A stretch of 64,000 nt of DNA from Diadema setosum. Taxonomy: Eukaryota; Echinodermata; Echinoidea; Diadematoida; Diadematidae. Location: the NCBI GenBank assembly GCA_033980235.1, contig CM067070.1, positions 1,630,478 through 1,694,477 of the forward strand. Direction: 5' to 3'. Below are positions 1 through 11,987 of the stretch, piece after piece. The notes beneath the pieces were generated by a model. It was given only the letters and a program-made list of their open reading frames with translations, had not been told where the DNA came from and did not search any database. Every line of letters starts with the position of its first letter. Position 1 is the stretch's first letter. A program made the translations under genes and the position numbers.

Positions 1-342
1 TTGGTGCTTTTATCATAAAATGCACAATTCCTCTAATTTTTCAAGCTATGCCGCTCCACTATTGGGGAAAGTGCAAGTTAAGTGTAGATACTGCGTTTGG
101 CAGTTACGGAAAAGTGGCTTTCTAAACATTTTTTCAAAAATCTGAATATGTCATATGAAGAAGGATTGCCCACTGACTATATTTATGCAAAAAAGTGAAA
201 ATCGCCAAAAATGTTAGGTACTGCGTTTTTCCTTGGGGGGGCAGATTTACCATAGAAGGTATTTAATTTGACTGTCATACATGCATTAGTACACAAATGT
301 CTGTCCACCTGTTACATATACGTTCACTATTTTTATGTTTTT

Positions 343-1434
343 ATGCCTCCGCCACGAAATGGCGCCGGAGGCATTATGTTTTCGGGTTGTCCGTTCGTCC
401 GTCCGTCCTTCCGTCCGTCCGTCGGTAATGAATTTTGTGGACAGCGTAACTGAAAAATCTTTGGAGGTATCCTAATGAAACTTGGCTTGTATATGTATCA
501 GGGGGTGAAGTTGTGCCTATCAACTTTTGGGTGCTTATGCTCAAAGTCAAAGGTCAAAAGGTCAAGGTGAAATACGTAAAATTTCACTTTTTCCACCACA
601 TCTATGCAATGCCTTAAGATATTTTCTTAAAACTTAATGTATACATGTATTACACAATTAAGATTCTCTGGTGAAAGTTTGGGGTCATGAGGTCAAAGGT
701 CAAAAAACAATATCAAAACTTCACTTTTTGCTCCCTAACTTCGAAATTATTGTTCAAGGTATCTTCATGGAACATATTATATATACATGAACTGACTGGC
801 AGTAATTATCTAGAGAATTTAGGGTTCATGATGTCAAAGGTCAGGGGTCAAAGGTCCAAGGCAACACTTCAACATTTTACTATCTCCATCATATTTATGC
901 AATGCCAGCAGGATTATTTTTTTTTTTTCACTTGGTGTATACATGTATAACCTAATAGAGATTCTCTGGAAACTTTGTTTTTTGCCTCAAAGGTCAAAAG
1001 GTTAAAGATCAAGGGAAAGTGCTGAACTAACTTTCCTCCATATCTCAGAAGTGGCTCAAGTTATCTTGAAAGTTTCTACATATTTATGCATGTTCTGCCT
1101 GACAGTGATTATCCTATGAATTTTAGAGTCAAAGGCCAGATGAAAATGGTAACAATGTACTTTTCAATACAGAAATTGCACTTTTTCTCCATACCTTGAA
1201 AATTACTCACTGCATAAACTTATGAATGGGCAAAGTCATGTTAAAGTCCTTAAATCCCCAAATACATGCTCTCCTATTCATCCAATTAAATCTAGGTCAA
1301 GGAAGGTGAACATTCAACACATTTGTGACAAACTTGTCATTTTAATATTTTGCCAATTTTGTGAAAATATAATCACACATTTTCCACATGTACTATAGAC
1401 CTATTAGGAAAATGATGCATTATGGCGGAGGCAT
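343..1434. repeat. Interspersed ~1.1 kb element with GCCTCCGCC ends
   Basis: The element is bounded by ATGCCTCCGCC at 343-353 and its reverse complement GGCGGAGGCAT at 1424-1434. A short hairpin and a TCCG-rich run lie just inside the left end. The interior repeats TCAAAGGTCA-like words several times. A diverged copy of its right part lies at about 42960-43375. There is no coding capacity, so it looks non-autonomous. Class is unknown. Confidence 0.6.
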
Positions 1435-2330
1435 ATGACAGTCGCCTTAGCGACATTTCTAGTTGAAAATAGTTTTATACGGTGATAGAGTGTTTGGAGG
1501 GTCATGCACATTAGAAACATAAGATTACCTGATGTCTTTGAAATGGACCCCATTTCTGTGAAAATGCCCAAATGTCCCCTTTGCAGACACTGTTATAATG
1601 GGCCTAACGTATATTAATCCTAGATTCTGATATACTATATGTGTAATAAGATTTAGAGTGTCAATATAACTGACGTTGTGCATTAGAAGGCTTCGATTAA
1701 AAAAAAAAATGAAAATGTTACATCGCTTGAAAAGAAAAACATATTCGGGAAAACCTAAAGATATGGCCGAGAAAGGCAATAGGATTAAAGGGCAAATAAA
1801 CCCAAGCTACGCTTTCTCATATCTAAGTAAACCCAAAATGTTCCACATTTCCGCAGAAGAATGTCATGAATGATTTTTACTAAAGTTTACTAAAGGTAGA
1901 AAATTGATGTAAAGTGAGAGATTGAGCCTGGAGCCATGAGCGAGTGATTTCACATTCACATGTATGTATGGAACCATTGTTAAGTTGCGAGGATAATGTA
2001 GATGAGAATACAATAACTGCGTCAAAATAGTTTATAATGCTTCATGCAGATATTTGATACGTCAATAATTTCAACATTTTCACCTAACTTCTTATTCGAA
2101 TGAATTGATATGTTTGCACATTTTGTGAACGTCCATGGATACATGTAGCTTCCAGCCTTTTCAAGGTGCAACTTTGCAATGAAGTGTAGTGTTTCATAGA
2201 AAATAGTGTCAAAATGAGAACTGAAAATTTCCAGGAGACTTCCATTTTAATCATCTTGAAAATGTTACATCACTCACAAAGAAATGAAATAAACTTTTCA
2301 ATTGTACATGTATGTAGTATGAAATCAAGA
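1435..2330. other. Intergenic, nothing recognised
   Basis: AT-rich sequence with only short open frames and no splice-supported exon or clear repeat that I can identify. Confidence 0.5.
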
Positions 2331-2339
2331 GGATATGGA

Positions 2340-3905
2340 CATCCTGTGTGCATTTCATGGTAATCATGTAGAAATGCACACCATGCACACCTACCATTTC
2401 CTTCCTTAATTTGTCAATGAAAACTTCTTGCGGCTATCAGAAATGTCAAGATGGACCATATCTGACGGTTTCATGAAATTTCATAGTCAATTACAGAAGA
2501 AAAGTAGCTAATTTTGACTCGAAAGTACGCCGATCGACGACTGTCTCAGCGTAGCATGATGGATGATCGATTTATGTGGAAGAGCGATATAACGAAAATA
2601 ATCGATCGTTGTAGTCTTTGTAGTCTGTAATACAGCCGCTTGTTTGGTGTTTAACCACAATAATTACGTCGGCTCGACAGTATAATGTGGAAAAAAGAAA
2701 GTGATCTTGATGCGTCTGTTTTTTATCGTTTTAGTTAATTTTCTCCTGCATGTGACTGTATATCTGTCAACATTTTTCACTGACTAAATGATGGACGGAT
2801 AATATGTGTACAAAACAGTAAAAGATATATGAAAAAATGGGAATTATCCATCATGAATATTGCACAATAAAATGGATTTTTACTACAAAACAAAAGCAAA
2901 TACTGGGTTGCTGTTTTTGTAAACATAATAAAAAAATGAAATGGAAAAATAAATACTATCATAAAAACAATTACTTTCTACTGTAAGTTGAACTTATCAA
3001 TCGAAAACATATTACCATTTCAATTTCAATATTCTGTTTCTTTTTAGGTAAAATGAGCACTTTATGAGAAGTCCAGAATATTAATACATGATTGTATAAC
3101 ATACACTTTTTGTAATACTATTCTCTCTCATTTATTAAATTAGGCCTATGAATTATGAAAATTACTAGAAACAAATCCCCTTTGAATTCAACTTCCTTCT
3201 CATCTTCTTTTCTCTCTCTTTCTCTCTCCCTAACAGCCCAACCTTTTTCTTCCACTTTTCCTTCAACCATATTCTATTCCCTTCAATACTATTCAAATTA
3301 AATAATTTAATCTAAATTATTATCAACTTTTTTCATGATAAAATCAATACTTGCCACAATTTTTAAAGAAAGGATTGATGTCTTAATCCTGGTTCAGCCT
3401 GGTATGAATAATCGTATCAATAATTTGAATAGTGGTAGAATCATGATAGTGGCAATGAAAACAAAGAACTATCACAATAGCTCACTTGAGCCTTCGACCA
3501 GGGAGGTGGTTCCACGCCTCCCTGCTTTGACTCGGGTGAGCTAACAATAAGAAAAAAAAAATAAGAAAAAGAAAGTAGGGCCTTGGGGCTACACGTATTG
3601 CACGAGTCGAGTTCGATATTGTTAGTAAGCGGCTAATTAGAGACTACCAGAATCGATTATAATCGTTGACATCGTTCTATGCGAAATCGGTGCACTTGTT
3701 ACGTCGGAGACTGATGTTCGCGACCGATGTACTTTTCAACTCTAATTTCTCATTTTTCTTACCTTTTCGGCTTTCTAATTCCATGAAAACTCTGTGATGT
3801 GGTTCAATTTAGCATCTCCAATAGCTGCACAAAATTTGATTGACAAACAGCGAAGCGAACGGTAGGTGTGCATTTCTACATGATTACCCATTTCATGTAA
3901 AATCT
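2340..3905. repeat. Long inverted-repeat (foldback) element, diverged
   Basis: The stretch at 2350-2400 (TAATCATGTAGAAATGCACA core) recurs inverted at 3856-3900. Homology between the two arms continues inward for roughly 250 bp, to about 2600 on the left and 3600 on the right, at lower identity. The ~1 kb between the arms is AT-rich with no recognisable gene. Exact ends and any target duplication are unclear. Confidence 0.5.
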
Positions 3906-5174
3906 GAACTGTAAATAAAAATGGTAATGTTGATAACATTTCAATTCAATTCAAATTTAATTCAAAATTTGAATTCAAATGGTAGCCCTATAAGCATATC
4001 GGAAGATGTGACTCTTGTTTACTAACAGGTGTGAGGTTGTAAATTTTAATTGGTTGTTGAATGAAGTTTCGTTGGTTTTAATATTGTGCCTGTAGGTTCA
4101 AGCAAATTGTCAGAGCATTGTTAAATATTTACTTTTCTTCTACTTGGAAGGAGGGGACTAACGTGGTATACAGATCCAGAATAATGCCAACCTGCTGGTG
4201 TGCAACCGGGGACAAATTTCCCTTCATGTTTGGACTTTTTGTCAAGTATTAGTGTCACAAACATGTGTTTACTCAAAAGTGGTATACGATTTTGGAGGAA
4301 AATCTTAAAAACATGTTTACATTTCTGCAGACACTGTTAGTTATCATAGGCCAAAAATATACAGTATTAGTTGTAGAATCTGATATACATACAGGGTGGT
4401 GGGGGGGGGGGCGAGTTAGCATGTTGCAGCAACATGCTAAAATAGTGTGCAACATGCTGACATTTTTGTACAATATGCTGACATTTTTGTGGAACATACT
4501 TCTGAGAAAACACACAACAATTTACATACAAACTCTATTATCCACATAGCAAAAATTAGTAATTGCAATGTTCATGATTTTTTCCTTCCATCACAACCCT
4601 TTGTGGTCAAATGTTCAAAATATACTTGTATAAGTCTCATAAAGCATAACATATAGGAACTACAACCCCAGAGCTTTTAGGGGCCTGTGAGCATGCATGC
4701 AGGTAGGCATTCATGCTATTTTATGTGTGTGTGTGTTTCATATGAAATCAATGGGATAATGACATTGTTGTTCATTATATGTTTTAATGATTGCATTTCA
4801 TCGCAAACGTCAAAAAAAAAAAATCATGTAGCATTCCGGACCCGTATATAGCATCATTTAATTGTATTATGATTGAGAAAAACAATTGTTTGAAATTAAA
4901 ATTCATTACTGAAGCTCACTTGAATTTAGTCTTTGTAGTTAATTACTATAGACAGCCGAGTCCTAAACCTGTTGTATTTTTGACAGTTTTACGGTTATTG
5001 TGAAAGTGAGTGTGATTACAGCTGCTGTATGATTACAGAGCATGATTTGTGCCTCCTTGAATAATAGTCCCCAGAGAGTGAAGAAAATCAATATAAGTGA
5101 TGGTCTGTTGGGAGCATGCTAAAATGTCATCCTTCCTTCTCTGACCTGACTTTGGCCATCACTACTCCCCCCCC

Positions 5175-5178
<4 letters not shown>
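3906..5178. other. Intergenic, AT-rich, no gene seen
   Basis: Short AATTC/AATTTG direct and inverted words occur at 3940-3985, and related AACATGCTGACATTTTTG words occur at 4445-4495. No coding exon is supported. Confidence 0.4.

Positions 5179-5247
<69 letters not shown>
5179..5247. repeat. (TA)n(TG)n microsatellite
   Basis: An uninterrupted TA run passes directly into a TG run. Confidence 0.95.
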
Positions 5248-5466
5248 AAAGAGTGACGTATACTTGTAACTGTGTTTCTGTAGCCTATTGTACGGTGTTC
5301 AGTAAATATATTTGATCTTGAGTTTGTATAAAGTTAATGCAAATGCAAGAAAATGATAGGAAAATGAATACAAAAAGGGACAGATTCCACTCAAAATTGG
5401 GGTATAACCCTCAAACTGTGTCTTTCTTACATTTTTAATGATTCTAAACGTCCTCGCTTCTTGATC

Positions 5467-5497
<31 letters not shown>

Positions 5498-5503
5498 TAT
5501 ATG

Positions 5504-5538
<35 letters not shown>

Positions 5539-5555
5539 TATATGTATTATATATA

Positions 5556-5595
<40 letters not shown>
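5467..5595. repeat. (AT)n array with internal higher-order repeat
   Basis: The AT run is interrupted at regular intervals by AAATATATATGTATT units, giving a higher-order pattern. Confidence 0.9.
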
Positions 5596-5598
<3 letters not shown>

Positions 5599-5624
5599 AA
5601 TATACGTAATTATATATATGATTA

Positions 5625-6720
5625 CAAGAAAAAAAAAAGATGTGGAGACGGATGTCGCAATTACATCCTTTTAATTTTCAAAGCTTTCGGTCTGAGACCT
5701 TCAGTGATTCAATTTGGCTAATAAGGTGAATACAAACATTAATTGGAAAGCAAACACAATACGTTAGATGTAAAACGAAGATAAAAATACATGAACTCAA
5801 CATGTAATAACATAATTATCTTAGGAGCCACATTGGTGTTGATGTGTGTGATTTATTAAAAAAAAAGTGTATCTGTACCCCCCAAAAAAATTGGTATGTG
5901 AAAGAGACATTTCAGTAGTCCATTGCTCCAACATTCAAAGAAATGTTACTCATGATTTCAGATATTAATCCCATTTTCCCCAAAATTCGTCAAAAATTTG
6001 CATATTCAAACTTTGAATAAATAAAAAAATAAACGTCACATTTTTTTACATTCCTATTCTACATGACTTGTTTTACGACTGTGCCAATTTTCAAGTCAAT
6101 CGGTCAATTAGTTGCCGAGATCTGAGGGGGAAGCCAAAATGCCCCCCCCCCATGGACTCGAGTGATCAAAACAACCCACAGGGATTAGGGTTAAGCGACA
6201 GCCGCTAGAACCACCCAGATTAGAACCAGGTTCCTGATAAAGTGTTAGGTCTTTCTAAGTTAACAAACATATGCACAAACATGTTCGCATTCACACACAC
6301 GGATTCATATATGTGCAAAAAGCAAACAATATGGCTCACGCGTATAATTTAATTGGCTCCTAAGATAATTATAAAATGTTGAATACATGTATTTTTATCT
6401 TTTGTTTCATATTGGACATGTACGTCTATGTTTATATTATATTGTAGATACATTTAGATATAGATATATGTACATATATAGATAGATAATGTCGACCAGA
6501 GACATTTCCATAATACATTCCCAATCGTTGCCTCATCATTTCTAGCGAAATAAATGAAAATCCATAATAGATACATTGAAAGATAAACTAGACTTTAGTA
6601 TCGATTACAAATTATGGACCAAGAATAAACTGATAGGCTATGCAGAAAATACACCCTACAGTTATGTAACTGCCACAAACCTACACAATTTTCCCCCTGC
6701 ATGGCATCCCCCCCCCCCAT
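5625..6720. repeat. Probable old interspersed repeat and unassigned intergenic DNA
   Basis: At 5680-5710 there is a conserved-looking AAAGCTTTCGGTCTGAGACC word followed by TTCAGTGATTC. This style is common near the ends of invertebrate retroelement-derived repeats. No reverse transcriptase or other coding sequence is visible. The rest of the stretch is AT-rich with a CA-rich patch near 6290 and a C-run at 6141. Confidence 0.3.
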
Positions 6721-6724
6721 GTGG

Positions 6725-7320
6725 AAAAATATTAAGGGTGTATGCCCAGATCGACCCTTTAATTGCACCAGAATTCCACCAGAGCCATGCGCCTTCCATC
6801 CATCATTAAGTTTGGCCAAAGGGTGTATGTGCAGATAGACCCTTCTGCCAGATTAAATTAACACATTTTTTCCTCATTTAATCTGGCTAAAGAGTGTATG
6901 TGTAGATAGATCCTTCTGCCTGATTAAATAAATACATTTTCCGTCACCATTTAATCTGGCAAAACGGTGTATCTGCAGATACACCCTTTTGCCAGATTAA
7001 GACCAACTTTCACTAGGGTGTATGTGAACATACACACTTTTGCCAGATGAATTTCACTGCCTTTGCTTCTGAGATTAATCTGGCAAAAGGGTGTATCTGC
7101 CTTAAATCAGTTCTTGAAAAAAAAGGAAATGGATTAAAATAATGAAAAATGACTAAGAATAATCTTTGAAACATAATCTAAGTGACAGAACAGAGTCCAC
7201 CAGCTAAAATTAATTCTCAAACTTTCTACAAGTAAATTAAATGCTCAAACTTCAAAGTCGATTATCTCGGAAAGTTTTTCGAGGGCGTATGTGCAGATAG
7301 ACCCTTTTGCCAGATTAGGG
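6725..7320. repeat. Irregular tandem array of palindromic ~65-75 bp units
   Basis: Units containing GGGTGTATGTGCAGATA followed by CCCTTTTGCCAGATTAA occur near 6733, 6826, 6891, 6962, 7013, 7087 and 7284. Each unit is itself inverted-repeat-like. The best unit, 6951-7000, is a 50-bp palindrome centred on CTGCAG with one mismatch in 25 pairs. Confidence 0.8.
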
Positions 7321-7716
7321 CCGAGCTGCAGGCGAAAGCTCACGGAGATAAAACAAACTTCAGTTGTGAAACTGTTAGGGAAATTCGTTTCTACTGTAAC
7401 TAGACAGACAAACTAGCACAAATATGCATGGACTATTGAATTGGTGTATTTAGCAAGACCGATTTAGCGGAGAAGTACTTGTGTACGTTCTGATTTAGAA
7501 AAATGTAGTATGATATTATGTGATTGAAAGCCGAATAAAATAATAATAATGATAGTAGGTTCCCACTAAGCACGTTTGAAGAGATTCTAAATTGTATTTC
7601 AACCCCGCTGTATGTTTGCTTTTGAGACTTGTACCTTTCTATGGTTTCATATGAGCTTTTGTCCTATATTTGCCACCCCCCCCCCCCCCATCTTTCGATC
7701 CCTTTGAACTGAAAAG

Positions 7717-9093
7717 GCGAAAAGGCTTCCAAAGCGTTCTACGATGAAATCAGCCGTTACAACTTCTCCGGAGGCGGTGGATTCTCGTCTGGAACTGGTA
7801 AGTAGCCTCCGTTAGTTGAGCTCTTATGCGGAAAAAAAAGTCGAATACCAGTTTATGGGTGTCAATTGCATAAACGATTCCTCTAATTGCTTAATGACCC
7901 AATAGTTATTTGATTCAGGTGGAGATGATGTTATTTTATTTGTTCCCTACAAAGTGGTAAGACGAAAACCTTGCCTGCAATAACTACAGTTTTCTGTATC
8001 ACTTTCTTTCTTTTTTTTTGACCAAATTAACCATAGCTTTACATTATACCCGGAGGGATTCTCTCTTACTCGAATCTCAGGGCCTCCCTAACACCTCCTC
8101 CCCATTTGTCTATCCCTGTCTCCTTCTCTCTCTCTCTCTATCTGTCTCTGTCTCTCTCCCTCTTTCTCTGAATCATTACAATTTGTATTTAGTATGATAT
8201 TCACAACGTATTTGTTCTCGATTTCATTTTCGGAATGACTATAGACGGCAGAGCTAATTAGGAAATGACAGAATTTCAGTCTCACAATGTTGTGACCTTT
8301 TGTTTGTTCATTTTCCATATGCGAGAGATGGCTGGATAGCCCATATTCAGCTAAGTTAAGCTGGTCTTCCAAAAGGTCCAGTTGGATGTGAGGGGGGACG
8401 ACTTCAGGGCCGGGTTAACCACCTTGCTCCTTGCAATGAATGAATGAAGCGGGATCTTTTACGTGCATGAGTTGTTGCGCTCTCATACACGGGACCTCCA
8501 TTTTATGTCCTATCCGAGGGACAGAGTGTTTTGCCTCTTACTAGAGGGGACGGTATGCTTACTCCAACACACAACATTGCTCAGTCCAGACTCGGGTTCG
8601 AACCCGAGCCGCGTGATCGTGAGACCGACTGAGCCAACTCCCCGCCCTATAGGGTTGATTTGTGAAGATTTAATGGACAAAGGAGTTGGGAATCCCCCAC
8701 ATGACAAACTTTCGGAATTCCATGAGAGAATACTGATTTTGAAAGATCCCGAACTGAACTGGAGAAGGTTACCAAAGACTACATCCCATGCAATAGCACT
8801 TTACTCAGATTTCTGCATAATCTGTCTGGTTTAAAGAATTGACTAGATGTAACACCTCGCTGTGTTGCCCTTTGAACTCTAATGCAATAGTCTGGCCTAG
8901 CCAATCACGCATGTTGTACTTCCACCCCACAGGTCACTTCACTCAGCTTGTTTGGAAGAAGAGCCGAAGGGTGGGGATCGGTGTGGCAGTCAACCCCAAG
9001 AACAGAAACCAGGTGTTCTCCGTGTTTAACTACGAACCGGCAGGGAACGTTCAGGGTCAGTACAAGGAGAACGTGCTTCCGAAGAAAAAGTAG
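7717..9093 (+). CDS. GAPR-1/GLIPR2-like CAP-domain protein, 3' exons (partial)
   Basis: Two exons are visible. Exon A (7717-7797) follows ...CTGAAAAG and ends at donor GTAAGT. Exon B (8933-9093) follows acceptor CCACCCCACAG and ends with TAG. The joined reading frame splits a glycine codon and contains FYDEISRYNF, then FSSGTGHFTQLVWK, YEPAGNVQGQY and ENVLPKK. GTGHFTQLVWK is CAP motif 1 with its conserved histidine, and the PAGN plus lysine-rich end is typical of GAPR-1 proteins. Those are non-secreted CAP proteins that associate with lipid membranes in other animals. Only about 79 of the usual ~150 residues are here. The upstream exons (HNxxR, WA..LA, GENL region) were not found in 1-7716, so the gene either begins outside the window or is a remnant. 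The two exons are intact, with no stop or frameshift. An alternative acceptor six bases into the lysine region (after GCGAAAAG) is possible. Confidence 0.88.
8370..8655 (-). mobile_element. tRNA-derived SINE
   Basis: On the minus strand the head carries a polymerase III A box (TGGCTCAGTCGG, about 8623-8636) and a B box (GGTTCGAACCC, about 8594-8605), spaced as in a tRNA. The body continues downward through a segment containing GGTCCCGTGTATGAGAG and CACGTAAAAGATCCCGC. These words resemble the deeply conserved central domain of SINEs found in many marine animals (Nin-DC type, assigned from memory). It sits in the intron between the two CAP exons, antisense to the gene. Confidence 0.65.
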
Positions 9094-11949
9094 GGGAACT
9101 CCTTCGTCCATTCGGCTGCTCGGCCTTTCGTCCCCGGCTTTTGGCTCGGCTTTTCAGCTCGTCTTTTCAACTCGCTATTATTAGCTAGTTGGAGACGTGA
9201 GCGCTTTGCTGCGGACTGCCAGACCACTTTCACAGCTTTATTTCTGTTGTGAAAAGTAGCTTGATATTGTCCGGACGTCTGTTTTAATTTCATCATTTAT
9301 ATTTTGTTCATGGGACGTCAAGGAACTTTCTCTTTTTCTCTTCGTTAAATCCATTGAAGAAAAATCATCTTTACTTCTTCTTTCTGCGGTCAGCTAGAAA
9401 GGATAAAGTCATGTTACAGAGGATAAAGTCTCTGTAAGATTAGAACGTTTTCTTCTAAACCTGTCCGGACTCTGTATACCATCATGTCGACATTTTATGC
9501 TCGCATTGTATGTTTAATGAAATGATGCCGCATTCAAAGAATGGAGCACTGAGAAATCCATATGAGATGTACCATAGGACCCTATCATGCACTCATTTTG
9601 TCATGAACACTAAAACTTAAAACGTGACACTTGCAACACACATTGTTTTGTCTTATTTTCCCTTGTATTTTTTATTATTTTTTTTTTTTGTTTGGTGGCA
9701 TATGATTCTCTTTTAAAGGAAACACATCCTAAATACTACACGGTTGTCGTTGTTGTTACTGGTAAACACTGCCTTTTCCATCAAAAAAGAAAAGAAAAAA
9801 GGGATATCAGTAAAGATCAAATCCTTGGACACCAATTTCTCGACATGTAGATCTTTTCACGTTCGCGTTTTAATGCAAATAACACAACGACAACGCATTT
9901 TATTGAATTATAGCACGTTTAAATAATATCCTGACCTTCGAACCCTTTGTTCTGTTGCAAGTCTTCCGCTTCTTTATCAAAATATCGTGCTATGCAGGTT
10001 GAATCTGTACATATTTATGAAGATGTTTATTCGCTCCGCAATAACTGAATTACATGGCAAGATGTGCATTTAAAATCAAACTTTCGTTACCCTTTTCTCA
10101 ATTGTGCTTCCACGGGTCGTTCAATGTCTTCCGTTGATAGAATCATGAATATTGCTTACTTTGAAGCGACCCATTTCTGTCAAAATCCTGGATTTTTATG
10201 CATTATACCATACGTTTGATATAGATACAACGTTATGATACACGTAGTGATCTCGTACGTTGAGTAAAGATGGCACCCAAAAACCAAATCACAGTTACTA
10301 TACTATCAGTGATTCCTTTGCTTAACGGAAGAAGACGAAAGTGATATGAAAACACGTCTTCCATCGCCTTAACTTGGCAAGTCGGGCAAGTGATACATTA
10401 ACCACAAAACGTATGAGGCGATGGTTGACATTGATAATTACCATGTCATGCTAATCTCTTGTTATTATCTAAAACTGATATTTGATGTTATGTGCGATTG
10501 TAAGCAACGACCAAAAAAGGAAAAAAAAAAAGTTCTCCGACATACAACGTATGCAGAGTTTTCAAAATGTATCGCAATTTGCTATAAAGGAGACAATAGG
10601 TCATCATATATACTTTGCTTGTTTTGTGCACCACGGCATAATTACTCTTAATGGTCGAAACATGTGCTGTAAAACCTGTCTCTGTACTCTTAAAAGGTAT
10701 TGTGACAGGTAATAATAGTAACACCAATGTTTTTTTATGATTATCGTAGTGTATTAACGGACGTTGTCAAAGCAAGCGCCTAAGTGGTTAGTTAATGTCT
10801 ACCGTATTGTGTGTATGTATGTATACAGTTAAGGAGGGAGTAGCAGACAGTATGCATGAATTCACTTCAACCATTGAAAGTAAAGTAATCAATTAAGAAG
10901 ACATGAAAGTCACGAGGATTCTCAAAAGTTTAACGTTTCTGTTAAAGACCAAACATAGCAAACGCAAAGAGAACGGCACAAAATGATGAATGCGATTACT
11001 TTGTATGAGTGAGCAAAAACACCTGTAATTTATACAATGTATATTTTGGTGTCCCCCCCCCCCCCCCACCCCTCTCTCTCTCTCTCTTCCTTAAGAACAC
11101 GATGTTAGCGAATGGGCGGAATTGTAATTCTGTTGTTGTCCTTTGATTGATTGAGTTAAGGTTTCGAACTAAAAGATGCGAATGGTGGAAATGCTGAGAT
11201 AATTTTAATGTGGAAAGTTCAGAATGAGATGTCATAAAAGTACTGTTTGATTGTGTGATCATAACCGAATGATTTCAGTGGGAAAATTCGTGAAGAGACA
11301 TTGACCTAACATCATCTTTTCCTACAGTGGTAGTATGCAATAGTATCTTTCTTATAACAATAAATGCCAGATCATTTTGCATCGTATTTTGATAGGTAAA
11401 CTATTACAGGTAGACTTTTATTCATCAATCTTCCCTGCTCCTGGCGAGCTTATACAATGTAAATTGTGAAAAATATGGGGGTTTTAATTTCTTGTTATTC
11501 TTCCTCTCATTTTCTTTTTTTTTCTTTATTATCTTTTTAAATAATTGGTATCATTATCACTATGATTATATCAAGAAAAAATATCGTTATTATTATGATG
11601 ATGATGATATCATAGGCTATCATTTTTATTGTTATCATTGTTAATATCGTTTCTAGACGTATAGAAACAGTGTTTTTAGGAGATTGAATATGTCATCGTC
11701 GTTGAACTTTGTTTCATTACTACATCAATGGAAATGATTGATTGTTATTAGAAGATCAGTCTTTTTGAAACTACTAACTGTGTTCGTTTCCGTTCATATT
11801 TGTATACTCTATACTCGTAAATGCCGCCAACCGGCTAGAGCTACAAAAACGGAAAGTTTAGACTACGTCACGTTATGTGAGGAAAACAAACAAACAAACA
11901 AACTAACAGGCAAAGAAACAAACGTTGTAAGACATGGTATATCCTGAAC

Positions 11950-11987
<38 letters not shown>

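Noticed and set aside
5680..5715. Minus-strand hammerhead-ribozyme-like string (CTGA...GACCGAAAG)
   Set aside because: The CTGA and GAAA boxes and a short stem are present, but the essential adenosine of the CUGANGA box is missing and no proper stem III with a cleavage triplet is visible.
6725..7320. CRISPR-like repeat spacing in the palindromic array
   Set aside because: Unit length and spacing are irregular, intervening sequence is repeat-related, and the window is animal DNA.
8587..8645. Functional tRNA gene on the minus strand
   Set aside because: The A and B boxes are present but the acceptor stem does not pair and a SINE body follows.
8953..9296. Other-frame open frames over the CAP exon
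   Set aside because: They are shadows of the CAP-domain exon; only the GHFTQLVWK frame matches a family and splices correctly.
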